Assembly: GCF_019597925.1 (NCBI RefSeq)
Contig: NZ_CP080442.1
Coordinates: 3,673,501 to 3,737,500, forward strand
Reading direction: 5' to 3'
Source of the DNA: [Clostridium] scindens
Lineage (GTDB): Bacteria > Bacillota > Clostridia > Lachnospirales > Lachnospiraceae
DNA length: 64,000 bases
Of the stretch, positions 1 to 9,194 are shown one piece after another. Below the pieces are notes generated by a model. That model had not been told where the DNA came from, searched no databases, and saw only the letters and a list, made by a program, of their open reading frames with translations. The translations under genes were made by a program, and so were the position numbers. Within the stretch, counting starts at the first letter, position 1. Each line of letters starts with the position of its first letter.

Positions 1-127
1 GGAATCACAATGTTACTTGCCCTACTTTCCTTGCATTCTATTCTTGTTATAATCATATTGGAATTTTAAATTGCTTTTCCTCAGAACTAAAAATCCGGAA
101 CCAGGCGAAAATCTAAAACAATAAGCA

Positions 128-159
128 TACAGGCGGATGACATACGCCATCCGCCTGTA
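128..159 (-). terminator. Hairpin terminator after the V-ATPase operon
   Basis: A 12-bp perfect stem (128-139 with 148-159, loop 140-147) lies just downstream of the ntpD stop. On the minus strand it is followed by a moderately T-rich stretch, so it probably ends the V-ATPase transcript. The T tract is interrupted, so it is not a textbook case. Bases 1-127 hold nothing else I can support. Confidence 0.6.
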
Positions 160-173
160 CCTGCCTTTATATA

Positions 174-833
174 TCAGGCTCTCTCACTGTAATGATGCGC
201 CTCTTCAAGCATCATATCTTTTACTTTCATCAGACGAATCTGGGAACTTCTCTCGTTCTCATCCAGCTTCATCGTAATATACTTGATGTTTTTCTGTGCT
301 TCCGGAATAATAACGTGTTCCAGCGCATTTACACGGCGTCTCGTCTTCTCGATTTCGACTGCCATAAGCTGGCACGCTTTTTCCGTCTCCGCAAGTTTCA
401 GCATATCCGGCAGAATATCTGCCAGTGACTTTACGGCGCCGTCCAGATCGCTGGAGGTAAACGCGAAGCCGTAAGAGTAGATGTCATTGGCGTCCGCCGT
501 CCTGGTCTTCGTCTCAAAGACCGGGATATTGACACTCATGACATTCTTCTTGCCTACCTCAAGGTTTACTTCCTGCTTTGGCGCCATTAGCGCTGTATTC
601 AGCGTAGCTTCGTCCATTCCGGCCTTGGCTATGACAAAATTCTTATTTGCAGAGCGGATTCCGGCTTCTACTTTCAGTCGCAGTTCCATGTTCTCACGGA
701 CCAGGTCCAGGAACTGGCGCATCAGTTCGTCACGCTTATCTTTCAAAAGCTTATGGCCTTTGACGGCAGTGACTAATTTTTTCTTTGTCTTGGTCAACTC
801 CATACGGGTAGGAGTCACCTGCGTAGATGCCAT
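174..833 (-). CDS. ntpD: V-type ATP synthase subunit D (central stalk)
   Basis: This 219-residue protein is the coiled-coil central rotor shaft of the V-type ATPase, which couples the A3B3 head to the membrane K-ring. The N-terminus has the family pattern (TPTRMELTKTKKKL, residues 8-21), followed by long amphipathic helices at both ends and a middle globular part. Length is normal for the family (about 200-220). It is the last gene of the operon, separated from ntpB by a 227-bp structured gap, and has its own GGAGG ten bases before the ATG. All neighbours are other subunits, so the assignment is firm. Confidence 0.95.
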   Translation of the reverse strand: MASTQVTPTRMELTKTKKKLVTAVKGHKLLKDKRDELMRQFLDLVRENMELRLKVEAGIRSANKNFVIAKAGMDEATLNTALMAPKQEVNLEVGKKNVMSVNIPVFETKTRTADANDIYSYGFAFTSSDLDGAVKSLADILPDMLKLAETEKACQLMAVEIEKTRRRVNALEHVIIPEAQKNIKYITMKLDENERSSQIRLMKVKDMMLEEAHHYSERA

Positions 834-1060
834 CTATCATCCACCTCCTTATTCGCTTCTTCTCGCTGCGGGCTCGCGCCCTATGCAGCCTCTCTGTAAG
901 CTCCATATAAGCACGGCTTTCGGGGGCTTTTCTGGCCCCGCCGTGCCAGCTCGATTCCGCTTCGCTTCTTCTCGCTGCGGGCTCGCGCCCTATGCAGATG
1001 ACCGAAAGCAGCCGCTTGCAAGCTTGCTTGCGCGTCTGCTTTCACTCATCTGCGCACGGC
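834..1060 (-). repeat. Structured intergenic element with two 37-bp repeats between ntpB and ntpD
   Basis: Two perfect 37-bp direct copies lie at 852-888 and 961-997. In the operon RNA each can fold as CUGC-AUA-GGGC-GCGA-GCCC-GCAG, a hairpin with a GNRA-type GCGA loop. Between the copies is a stem 911-917/940-946. To their right is a long nested hairpin: 994-1001 pairs with 1046-1053 and 1004-1011 with 1036-1043, around the palindrome GCAAGCTTGC. There is no T tract, so these are not ordinary terminators. The build resembles REP-like interspersed repeats of Gram-positive genomes. A role in transcript processing or in setting ntpD dosage is inference. Confidence 0.75.
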
Positions 1061-2434
1061 TTACTGCTTACCATAATATAAATCTAAGAATTTGTCGTCG
1101 ATTCGTTTTAGTTCGGCTCTTGGCAGCATGGAGAGGAGCTTCCAGCCGATTTCCAGCGTCTCTTCGATGGAGCGGTCGGCGTTGTAGCCTTGTGATACAT
1201 ACTCTTTTTCGAATGCATCGGCAAACTTCGCATAGAGGAGGTCAATTTCCGTCAAGGCGGCCTCGCCTAAGATGGTCATAAGTTCTTTCGCATCCTTGCC
1301 TCGCGCATATGCGGCGAAGAGCTGGTTCAGCGTATTGGAGTGGTCAGCCCTAGTCTTTCCTTCGCCGATACCCTTATCTTTCAGACGGGATAGCGAAGGC
1401 AGTACGTCGATCGGCGGCTGAATGCCTTTTCTATACAGGTCACGGCTTAAGATGATCTGTCCCTCTGTAATGTATCCCGTCAAGTCAGGGATTGGATGGG
1501 TCTTATCATCCTCAGGCATGGTAAGGATCGGGATCATGGTGATGCTTCCCTTCTTGCCCTTCTGACGTCCCGCTCTCTCATAGAGGGATGCAAGGTCCGT
1601 GTACATATATCCAGGATAGCCACGGCGTCCGGGAACTTCCTTACGCGCGGCAGATACTTCACGGAGAGCGTCTGCATAGTTGGTGATATCCGTCAGGATA
1701 ACCAGTACATGCATATCCTTCTCGAATGCCAGATACTCTGCTGCCGTCAGCGCCATACGAGGCGTGGAAATACGCTCGATAGCCGGGTCATTTGCCAGGT
1801 TGATGAACAATACGGTCCTGTCAATAGCGCCTGTTTCTTTGAATGATTCAACGAAGAAGTTGGATTCCTCGAAAGTAATACCCATTGCCGCAAATACAAC
1901 GGCGAAGTTCTCGTCTGTTCCGCGAACCTTGGCCTGTCTCGCAATCTGTGCTGCCAGGTTGGCATGCGGAAGACCGGACGCGGAGAAGATCGGAAGTTTC
2001 TGTCCACGTACCAGCGTATTCAGTCCGTCGATAGCGGATACGCCGGTCTGGATGAACTCCTCAGGGTAGCTTCTGGCTGCCGGGTTCATAGGCAGGCCAT
2101 TGATATCTCTTCTTTCCTCGGGAAGAATCTCCGGGCCGTCATCGATCGGGCGGCCCAGGCCGTCGAATACACGGCCCAGCATGTCGCCGGATACTCCCAG
2201 TTCCATGCTTCGTCCAAGGAAACGCACTTTACTGTTGCTTAAGTTGATACCGGTAGCGCTTTCGAACAGCTGAACCAGGGCATCGCTTCCGTTGATCTCC
2301 AAAACCTTGCAGCGGCGTCTCTCTCCGCTGGCAAGCTCGATTTCTCCCAATTCATCATAGGCTACGTTCTCTACCCCGCGCACCAGCATCAGAGGGCCGG
2401 CAACTTCTTGTATGGTTCTATATTCTTTTGGCAT
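1061..2434 (-). CDS. ntpB: V-type ATP synthase subunit B (non-catalytic)
   Basis: The regulatory, non-catalytic subunit of the A3B3 hexamer, 457 residues, normal length. It has the alpha/beta ATPase fold, but the P-loop position carries SASGLPHAN (151-159) instead of a GxxxxGKT motif, the usual mark of B subunits. The segment RKEVPGRRGYPGYMYTDLAS is the conserved interface region. It starts two bases after the ntpA stop, so the two are probably translated together and made in equal amounts. Confidence 0.97.
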   Translation of the reverse strand: MPKEYRTIQEVAGPLMLVRGVENVAYDELGEIELASGERRRCKVLEINGSDALVQLFESATGINLSNSKVRFLGRSMELGVSGDMLGRVFDGLGRPIDDGPEILPEERRDINGLPMNPAARSYPEEFIQTGVSAIDGLNTLVRGQKLPIFSASGLPHANLAAQIARQAKVRGTDENFAVVFAAMGITFEESNFFVESFKETGAIDRTVLFINLANDPAIERISTPRMALTAAEYLAFEKDMHVLVILTDITNYADALREVSAARKEVPGRRGYPGYMYTDLASLYERAGRQKGKKGSITMIPILTMPEDDKTHPIPDLTGYITEGQIILSRDLYRKGIQPPIDVLPSLSRLKDKGIGEGKTRADHSNTLNQLFAAYARGKDAKELMTILGEAALTEIDLLYAKFADAFEKEYVSQGYNADRSIEETLEIGWKLLSMLPRAELKRIDDKFLDLYYGKQ

Positions 2435-2436
2435 AA

Positions 2437-4203
2437 TTAGAAGTCCTCCTTCCCGAATGCACCTGCGATCTCGGTATGCAGTTCATTTAATATCTTTTCA
2501 TACTCTGTCTCAATATCAGCGTCCAGCGTATATTTGTAACGCCCGATTCTCTCTCTTACTTCCATGTTGATCAGGATCTGCATAGAAGCGCCTTTGGTCA
2601 GCGCCTCGGAAGCCTCCTCATAGAACGCGAGAACCAGCTTCATCATCAGGTATTGCTTCCTCAGAGAGGTATAGGTGTCAATCTCATGGAAAGAGTTCTG
2701 GTGCAGGAAGTCCTCACGGATGGATCTTGCCGCTTCCATCTTAAGGCGGTCTGTCGGTGACAGCGCATCCATACCTACCATCTTAACGATCTCGTCAAGT
2801 TCTGCCTCTTCCTGCAGAAGGCTCATCATCTTCTGGCGGTCTTCCATCCAGTCCGAAGCAACCTCGCTGTTGAACCAGTCTGCCATATTATCGACATATA
2901 GAGAATAACTGGTCAGCCAGTTGATCGCCGGGAAGTGACGTTTGTAAGCCAGCGCTGAATCCAGTCCCCAGAATACCTTGACAATACGCAGGGTCGCCTG
3001 GGATACAGGCTCGGAAATATCGCCGCCCGGAGGGGATACTGCTCCGATTACGGACAGCGCTCCTTCTCTCTGGTCTTTGCCTAATGAAATTACATGTCCG
3101 GCTCTTTCATAGAACTGCGCCAGACGGCTTCCAAGATATGCAGGGTATCCTTCCTCGCCAGGCATCTCTTCCAGACGTCCTGACATCTCTCGAAGGGCCT
3201 CTGCCCACCGGGATGTGGAATCTGCCATCAGGGCTACAGAATAGCCCATATCACGGAAGTATTCCGCAATCGTAATACCTGTATAGATGGATGCCTCACG
3301 GGCAGCAACCGGCATATCTGACGTATTGGCGATCAGAACCGTCCTCTGCATCAGTGACTGGCCTGTCTTCGGGTCTTTCAGTTCCGGGAACTCGTTCAGA
3401 ACGTCCGTCATCTCATTTCCACGCTCGCCGCAGCCGATATATACTACAATATCTGCCTCAGCCCATTTTGCCAGCTGATGCTGGATTACGGTCTTGCCGC
3501 TTCCGAAAGGTCCGGGAACAGCGGCAACTCCGCCTTTAGCGATTGGGAAGAACGTATCGACAACGCGCTGTCCCGTTACCAATGGCTTCTCCGGCGGAAG
3601 TTTCTTTACATAGGGACGTCCTTTACGAACCGGCCATCTCTGAAGCATCGTAAGTTCTTTGTCTCCATCTTCCGTAGCAACTACTGCCACCACGTCTTCT
3701 ACCGTAAATTCGCCTGATTTGATCTCTTTTACCGTACCCTTGATTCCATAAGGAACCATGATCTTCTGCTGAACGACGATGGTCTCCTGCACGGTGCCTA
3801 ATATATCGCCTGCTTCTACCTCGTCTCCAACTTTTGCAACCGGGACAAATTCCCATTTCTTGTCTCTCTTCAGGGAAGCAACCTCAACGCCACGCTGCAG
3901 GCTGTTTCCTGAAACCTTCATAATATCGTCAAGCGGACGCTGGATACCATCGTAAATGCTCGCGATAAGACCAGGCCCAAGTTCAACAGACATCGGAACC
4001 TCCATAGATTCTACCGGCTCTCCCGGTCCTAAGCCTGATGTCTCCTCATATACCTGAATTGATGCCTCGTCCCCGTGCATCTCGATAATCTCTCCAATCA
4101 GTCGCTGGTTACTAACACGCACAACGTCGAACATGTTGGCATCCCGCATTCCTTCTGCGATAACCAGCGGTCCTGCTACTTTTTTAATCGTACCTGTACT
4201 CAT
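2437..4203 (-). CDS. ntpA: V-type ATP synthase subunit A (catalytic)
   Basis: The catalytic subunit, 588 residues. The order is N-terminal beta-barrel, the A-specific bulge domain (roughly 110-190, with the VPYGIKGTV segment), the nucleotide-binding domain with Walker A GPFGSGKT at 231-238, and a C-terminal helical bundle. The P-loop and the bulge together separate it from F-type beta subunits. It sits between the F subunit (ntpG) and ntpB, as in Enterococcus hirae. It hydrolyses or makes ATP, driven through the central stalk. Confidence 0.97.
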   Translation of the reverse strand: MSTGTIKKVAGPLVIAEGMRDANMFDVVRVSNQRLIGEIIEMHGDEASIQVYEETSGLGPGEPVESMEVPMSVELGPGLIASIYDGIQRPLDDIMKVSGNSLQRGVEVASLKRDKKWEFVPVAKVGDEVEAGDILGTVQETIVVQQKIMVPYGIKGTVKEIKSGEFTVEDVVAVVATEDGDKELTMLQRWPVRKGRPYVKKLPPEKPLVTGQRVVDTFFPIAKGGVAAVPGPFGSGKTVIQHQLAKWAEADIVVYIGCGERGNEMTDVLNEFPELKDPKTGQSLMQRTVLIANTSDMPVAAREASIYTGITIAEYFRDMGYSVALMADSTSRWAEALREMSGRLEEMPGEEGYPAYLGSRLAQFYERAGHVISLGKDQREGALSVIGAVSPPGGDISEPVSQATLRIVKVFWGLDSALAYKRHFPAINWLTSYSLYVDNMADWFNSEVASDWMEDRQKMMSLLQEEAELDEIVKMVGMDALSPTDRLKMEAARSIREDFLHQNSFHEIDTYTSLRKQYLMMKLVLAFYEEASEALTKGASMQILINMEVRERIGRYKYTLDADIETEYEKILNELHTEIAGAFGKEDF

Positions 4204-4230
4204 TTGGACGAATCACCCACCTTTCCTTCT

Positions 4231-4551
4231 TTATTCGTTTCCAAAGATAATATCAGATCCTACCGCCTGTTCTACAGACTTCTTGACGCCTTCTACGCCG
4301 GCTCCGGTATTGCCGGATATTCCTGGTATCTGGATAATCGCCGGAACAGCCAGTTCCTGATATTTCTCTATCTCATGTTTTAATTCTGCCGCCAGAGCCT
4401 CGGTAACATAGACTATCCCATAGTCTCCAAGGGTGAGCTGATGCAGTTTTTCTCCGGCTTCCTCACGGGTGCTTACTGGAAATGTATCAAGACCCAATGT
4501 AGCGAAACCGTAAATACTATCATAATCGCCTAGTACTGCAATCTTATACAT
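4231..4551 (-). CDS. ntpG: V-type ATP synthase subunit F (NtpG)
   Basis: A 106-residue protein opening with MYKIAVLGDYDSIYGF, the Rossmann-like start of subunit F (called NtpG in E. hirae), with the conserved IIQIPGISG segment near residue 80. It binds subunit D in the central rotor and modulates ATPase activity. The start overlaps the ntpC stop by 8 bp, which implies translational coupling. Length matches the family. Confidence 0.93.
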   Translation of the reverse strand: MYKIAVLGDYDSIYGFATLGLDTFPVSTREEAGEKLHQLTLGDYGIVYVTEALAAELKHEIEKYQELAVPAIIQIPGISGNTGAGVEGVKKSVEQAVGSDIIFGNE

Positions 4552-5512
4552 ACATCTCCCTTACCCTTTCTCGGATTGAATCGTCCGGTAAGTCATTAAG
4601 TTTGCCGGAAAGAATGATTCGTACCGTCTTTATTTCGTTCTGTCTCGCAATTACATAGGCAATCACCGGCCCTATGGTAAATGCATTATATTTCTGTGGA
4701 CTGATAGTCTGAATAATCCGGTTATCGCACCAGCGCTCGAATGCTGACGGCGAGTCGGCTAACGCCTCCGCGCCTTGTGCATAAGCCGTTCCCAGCAGGT
4801 ATTCGCGGATCGCGTCCATTCCCGCCAGGGCTGCCTTTGAAAGCTGGTCTACATTGATACTGTCACATTCAGCCATTGCCCGCTTCATAAAATCTATCGA
4901 TTTCGCGGTTTTCTGTGAACGCACGGCAATCTTGATATCTGCAACTCCTACCGTGGATTCCGCATAGTCGCGGATGATATCCGCCTTTGCTTCCTTCCCG
5001 GCCGCATAGATTGCCTCAAGCGCTGCCTTATCGATAATGACATCGCACAGCTGTCCGTCTCTGGTGTGAAGAAGCGATTCATATGCTTCTTCCGCCGCGT
5101 GCTGCATATTTGCAGGAAGTTTTCCAAAATCCTTCTCTTTTATGATCTCCATCATGGCACTTCCTGGAATCGGCACATCTTCATAGAATATATGCCTGTT
5201 CTTTTCCTCCGTGCACACTTCCTTGATTGCGGCCTTCAGATTATGGAAAAGCTTTGGATAGGTAAGCACGTCAAAATGTTCCATCCCGATGGACAGTTCC
5301 TTAACGACCTCCCATATCTTTTCTTCTTCTCTGGTCAGCATAGCCTCTGCATTACCGGATGTCTCGGTGTCTCCCCAGCCTTTCTCTTCCAGGAACTGAA
5401 TACACTGCTCATAGTTCTGGCATGCAATCAGCTGGTCAATGGTGCTGTTGGAGAATAAAGAGACTTCCAGGGCACGTATCCGCGCAACCGCGTAGGTATA
5501 TTGTTCACTCAT
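4544..5512 (-). CDS. ntpC: V-type ATP synthase subunit C (AC39/d type)
   Basis: A 322-residue, mostly helical protein of the V0D/AC39 family, the funnel that seats the central shaft on the membrane rotor ring. Seen: N-terminal YAVARIRALE and C-terminal NEIKTVRIILSGKLN, both typical of the family. It lies between ntpE and ntpG and overlaps ntpG by 8 bp. Length is as expected for bacterial C subunits. Confidence 0.92.
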   Translation of the reverse strand: MSEQYTYAVARIRALEVSLFSNSTIDQLIACQNYEQCIQFLEEKGWGDTETSGNAEAMLTREEEKIWEVVKELSIGMEHFDVLTYPKLFHNLKAAIKEVCTEEKNRHIFYEDVPIPGSAMMEIIKEKDFGKLPANMQHAAEEAYESLLHTRDGQLCDVIIDKAALEAIYAAGKEAKADIIRDYAESTVGVADIKIAVRSQKTAKSIDFMKRAMAECDSINVDQLSKAALAGMDAIREYLLGTAYAQGAEALADSPSAFERWCDNRIIQTISPQKYNAFTIGPVIAYVIARQNEIKTVRIILSGKLNDLPDDSIRERVREMYV

Positions 5513-5536
5513 GCTGCTCCTCCAATCTACTACGCT

Positions 5537-6130
5537 TTATAAGAATAATAAGTGATGAACCTTATCGGACAACTCATCTCTTTTTGCATCAAACATTGCC
5601 TGTAATGTGCAGTTCTCTTCTATACCGCCATAAGCAAGAATGAATCCATTCTCTATATTCCTGCCTTCTTCAGATACTGTCAGGCTTCCGTTCTTTGATT
5701 CGGCCGCCTTTTTCACCTCATCCTGGAATCCTGCAGGCATTCTCTTTAAATCCCTGGCTGAAAAGAATATCTCTCCATCCTGCGGCAGCGCATACTTGCC
5801 AAGCATCTTTAGCAGCATGGCAAAGTAAGCATCCGCTTCCATGCCAGTCAGCGACTCATACGCCTTATTCAGGACTTCTTTTATGACATCCTGCTTTGCG
5901 GCAAGAACCTTGGTCCTTCTCTGTAAATCGATCGAAGACGCTACCCGCTCTTTATAGTTTGCTATTTCCGCTTCGGATTTCTGGGAGATGCTGGCCTGTT
6001 TCTTTTCCGCTTCAGCCTTTGCCTGGCTCATAATCTCTTCGGCCTGGGCCTTTGCTTCTGCAATCTTGCTGTCAGCCACTGCTTTCGCTTCATCCAGGAT
6101 CTGACTTTTCATTTTTTCTAATCCGGTCAT
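5537..6130 (-). CDS. ntpE: V-type ATP synthase subunit E (peripheral stalk)
   Basis: A 197-residue protein with a long charged coiled coil (residues 1-80, rich in Ala, Lys and Glu) followed by a globular domain that caps the A/B head. This is the layout of subunit E, which pairs with the small G/H subunit (ntpF here) to form the stator. The C-terminal half (GFILAYGGIEENCTL) matches the family pattern. It is preceded by the membrane-rotor gene and followed by ntpC, the canonical order. Confidence 0.9.
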   Translation of the reverse strand: MTGLEKMKSQILDEAKAVADSKIAEAKAQAEEIMSQAKAEAEKKQASISQKSEAEIANYKERVASSIDLQRRTKVLAAKQDVIKEVLNKAYESLTGMEADAYFAMLLKMLGKYALPQDGEIFFSARDLKRMPAGFQDEVKKAAESKNGSLTVSEEGRNIENGFILAYGGIEENCTLQAMFDAKRDELSDKVHHLLFL

Positions 6131-6183
6131 CGCCCTTGCACTCCTTTTCTTGATTTCCTAGTTTTTACCGTGTATCAGATATC

Positions 6184-6669
6184 CTATACCTGAATTGCTG
6201 TTACTGATAAGATGGAAATAAGAAGTGCCAGGATTGCGTATGTCTCAACCATTGCCGGGAACAGCATGGCTTTACCAAACTGGTCCGGCTTCTTAGCGAT
6301 GATTCCGATTGCCGCTGCCGCAGTCTGTCCCTGGGATCTGCCGGAGATCAATCCAACGATGCCGATCGGGAGGCATGCTGCCAGAATCAGAAGTCCTGTC
6401 TGCACGCTGATCTCAGCTGCTCCGCCTCCAAGAAGGCCGATCTTGGACAACGTGATGAATCCAACCAGCAGTCCATAGATTCCCTGCGTACCAGGAAGCA
6501 GCTGCAGAATCAATACCTTCGCGAATTTGCTTGGGTCCTCTGTTACAACTCCTGATGCTGCCTGTCCGGCAATGCCTACTCCAAGTGCTGATCCTGCTCC
6601 TGCCAGGAAAACTGCTACTGCTGCGCCAAGTAATGCGTATACAAGTCCTAAATTACTCCAAATACTCAT
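6184..6669 (-). CDS. ntpK: V-type ATP synthase subunit K (membrane rotor proteolipid)
   Basis: A 161-residue four-helix proteolipid, a double-hairpin version of the c subunit. The ion-binding carboxylate is E142 in MVETYAIL. Against E. hirae NtpK the Na+ ligands appear kept: L58, T61 and Q62 in LLPGTQ, Q113 in SQGQ, and E142, corresponding to L61, T64, Q65, Q110 and E139. I aligned these by eye. This suggests a Na+-translocating enzyme. The stop side of ntpI overlaps its start by 4 bp (ATGA). Confidence 0.95.
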   Translation of the reverse strand: MSIWSNLGLVYALLGAAVAVFLAGAGSALGVGIAGQAASGVVTEDPSKFAKVLILQLLPGTQGIYGLLVGFITLSKIGLLGGGAAEISVQTGLLILAACLPIGIVGLISGRSQGQTAAAAIGIIAKKPDQFGKAMLFPAMVETYAILALLISILSVTAIQV

Positions 6670-8687
6670 GATAAAGTTTCCTCCTTAATATCTACATATT
6701 TTGTATCTGATTGAAATGGTTCGAAAGGTCTTCCTCCGCCTTCATAGAATTTGCCAAAAAACTCTACGAACTGCAGACGATTCGTGTGCACATACGCGCC
6801 CAGCAGATTGATTGCCAGATTCAGCGTGTGTCCAACTATAAAGACGACAACAAATAGGATTGCTCCCACAACGCCTTTTCCAAACATGCTTCCCATCTGG
6901 TTTACCACGGAAGCGATAACTCCTGTGGCAAGGCCAAGTGCCAGCAGACGCGAATAAGACAGAACATCGCTGAGCCAGCCGGTGATGTTATAGATGTCAT
7001 ATGCTCCAAGCGCGATCCTAAGCGCCGGATTCTTGTTGGCCCTTCCGGACATCAGAAGAAGTCCCAGTGCTCCTATGATCGCCAGGCCTTTTGCAAGCAT
7101 GCTGACAGCCGGCGGGAACACGATCTGCGTCTGTGCGATTGATGCAAATATATCCGTAGGGAGCAGCATCAGTATCAGGCCGATCAAAAATGCGTACCAG
7201 AGCACGACATCACAGAAAAAGTCTAAGATCTTGCCGTCTTTTACCAGCATATATCCCTTGATGCCCAGTCCTACGAACAGATGGATCAGTCCAAATGTCA
7301 TAGAATAGATCAAAAGCCTCATCGGATCATTCAGTGGCGCAAACCACAATGGCTTGATGGTAACCGTCTTCCCAAAGAACGTACGGGACACCACGTCCAC
7401 CACGTCTCCAAAATATCCTCCAAACAGGACGCCCCAGACTATCGTCGAGATGCCGCAGAACATAAACATCTTGATTGACTTATGCATACCCTTGCTCATC
7501 CGGGGGAATTTCTTCAGAACCACGAAACAGGCAATTGCGATAATTGCGCCATATGCGGCATCAGATAACATCATTCCAAAGAAAAATACATAGAAAAATG
7601 ACATGATCGTCGTTGGGTCGAATTCACCCTTATGGGGCAGTCCGTAAGATTCCAGGACGCCTTCCACGCTGGATGAAAATGCGTTATTCTTCAGGATAAT
7701 CGGCGGTTCTTCATCTTCTTTTAAATCTTCTACATCCAAGACACAGTCATAGCGTTCCCCAATGGCTTTTTCAATTGCCGGCACCGCCTTTGCCGCTACA
7801 TAGCCGCTCATGACAAATGTCCTCTGCGACTGCGGAAGAGTTCCCAGCACTTCATACTTCTCTGCTCTCATGCGGAAGTAGTCTCCTACCAGTTTCAAAT
7901 CCTCCCTGCTATCTGCATAGCTCCTGATCTCTTCCTCAGTTTTTTCAATCTCATTATTCAGTTTTTGAATCTCTGCGATAAGATCCGCCTTCTTCTTAGC
8001 AGGCACCCTATCCGTAACCTGCGAAGGCCTTGCGAATCCTCCTGCCCTCAAAGCCTCTTCTACTGCAGCTGCTTCTGCCCTAAGACAAAAAACAGCCAGG
8101 TAAGCCGCATCCCTGTCACTGGAGATAATCTTAACATCCATAGCCTCGATGTCAGGATTATTCACGGCAACCTGCTCATAGACAGATTCCAGGGTCGTCT
8201 CCGCCGGCATAGTTCCAAGCAGCATCGACACCTTCCCCGTACCTTCGAAATTCATTGGAACATCCAAAGAAATCCAAGGTTCAAGCGACTCAATCTGGTT
8301 TTCCAGTTTCAGAATACCGGCTTTGCTCTCCGCTATCTCTTTATTCTTCGATATCAGCAGATTGGCTTTTGAGACAATGGCCTCTTTTTCCGCAATTGCT
8401 TTATCGAATTGCTCCTGTTCGACTAGTTTCTTGCCTTCCAGGCCTGATAGCATTGAATGCTTCTCCGGAGCGTAAGTTTCAAGAACTGCCAGCGCCTGAT
8501 CCGAAAGCTGCGCCTTCTTCTCAAATCTCTGTCTGGCATTCAAGGTATCCATCTTCTCGAAGCCTTCCTCGCCTTCGGCAATCTGGTTCATTTCCATGAC
8601 TCCCATTGACTGGATCTTCTCCAAAATGGCCTTACGGTCTTTCTTTAGCGCGCAGATACTAATTCTTTGCATCTGCAATACTGACAT
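6666..8687 (-). CDS. ntpI: V-type ATP synthase subunit I (membrane stator)
   Basis: A 673-residue a-subunit homologue. The N-terminal half (about 1-350) is cytosolic with coiled-coil arms that anchor the two peripheral stalks. The C-terminal half has about seven or eight transmembrane helices forming the ion half-channels next to the K-ring. The conserved helix WLSDVLSYSRLLALGLATGV contains the SYSRLLALGLA signature with the arginine needed for ion release. AAGGAGGG stands eight bases before the chosen ATG. It overlaps ntpK by 4 bp. Confidence 0.95.
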   Translation of the reverse strand: MSVLQMQRISICALKKDRKAILEKIQSMGVMEMNQIAEGEEGFEKMDTLNARQRFEKKAQLSDQALAVLETYAPEKHSMLSGLEGKKLVEQEQFDKAIAEKEAIVSKANLLISKNKEIAESKAGILKLENQIESLEPWISLDVPMNFEGTGKVSMLLGTMPAETTLESVYEQVAVNNPDIEAMDVKIISSDRDAAYLAVFCLRAEAAAVEEALRAGGFARPSQVTDRVPAKKKADLIAEIQKLNNEIEKTEEEIRSYADSREDLKLVGDYFRMRAEKYEVLGTLPQSQRTFVMSGYVAAKAVPAIEKAIGERYDCVLDVEDLKEDEEPPIILKNNAFSSSVEGVLESYGLPHKGEFDPTTIMSFFYVFFFGMMLSDAAYGAIIAIACFVVLKKFPRMSKGMHKSIKMFMFCGISTIVWGVLFGGYFGDVVDVVSRTFFGKTVTIKPLWFAPLNDPMRLLIYSMTFGLIHLFVGLGIKGYMLVKDGKILDFFCDVVLWYAFLIGLILMLLPTDIFASIAQTQIVFPPAVSMLAKGLAIIGALGLLLMSGRANKNPALRIALGAYDIYNITGWLSDVLSYSRLLALGLATGVIASVVNQMGSMFGKGVVGAILFVVVFIVGHTLNLAINLLGAYVHTNRLQFVEFFGKFYEGGGRPFEPFQSDTKYVDIKEETLS

Positions 8688-8736
8688 AGCCGCATCCCTC
8701 CTTTACTCTTATTCTTTTTGCCTAAATATGCAAGTA

Positions 8737-9045
8737 TCAGACGAGTTCTGCAATCACGGCAGATACCGTCTCTTCTTCCTTCGCCAGCGCAGCCTCCCTA
8801 AGAGATGCAATTTCCTTCTCCACATCGGCCAAAGCCTCCATCGTCGACTTTTCCCCAATTTCCTTTGCTGCCTTTAGACTGGCTTCTGCCTTTGCCTTTG
8901 CATCTGCTTCAGCCTGTTCTTTGATCTCCTTGGCTTTTGCAGAGGCTTCTTCAAGGATTCCGGTACATTCGGCGTCTGCTTTTCTTACGATTTCCTCCGC
9001 CTCATTTTCCGTCTCCTTGATGGTTTTAATGGTTTCTTCTACCAT
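8737..9045 (-). CDS. ntpF: V-type ATP synthase small peripheral-stalk subunit (G/H, NtpF)
   Basis: A 102-residue, almost entirely charged coiled coil (Glu, Lys and Ala heptads through residue 85). It is the first gene of the operon, the place of ntpF in E. hirae and ahaH in archaea, whose product pairs with subunit E. Assignment rests on position, length and coiled-coil character, since the family has little sequence conservation. A good promoter lies 45-75 bp upstream. Confidence 0.82.
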   Translation of the reverse strand: MVEETIKTIKETENEAEEIVRKADAECTGILEEASAKAKEIKEQAEADAKAKAEASLKAAKEIGEKSTMEALADVEKEIASLREAALAKEEETVSAVIAELV

Positions 9046-9089
9046 CTGTTCACCACCTCTCTTGTTGTTGTAACTCTCCTGTAGTTACG

Positions 9090-9118
9090 ATTATAATATG
9101 ATTCCAAATAAAAGTCTA
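9090..9118 (-). promoter_or_regulatory. Promoter of the V-ATPase operon
   Basis: On the minus strand, TAGACT (9113-9118) and TATAAT (9090-9095) are separated by exactly 17 bp, a good vegetative sigma factor site. Transcription would start near 9083, giving a leader of about 38 nt before ntpF. Confidence 0.7.
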
Positions 9119-9194
9119 GAAATTTATTGTTTTTTCATAGTTCCCAGACCGTACCGAGCATACAATTAAATGAATAATCATACAATTGCCTTTT

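Noticed and set aside
852..997. The two 37-bp repeats as a CRISPR array
   Set aside because: Only two copies, a 72-bp gap that is itself a hairpin, and no cas genes.
481..1281. A 266-codon plus-strand frame across ntpD, the repeat gap and ntpB
   Set aside because: It runs antisense to two certain subunit genes, and its length comes from GC-rich repeats that lack stops; no family features.
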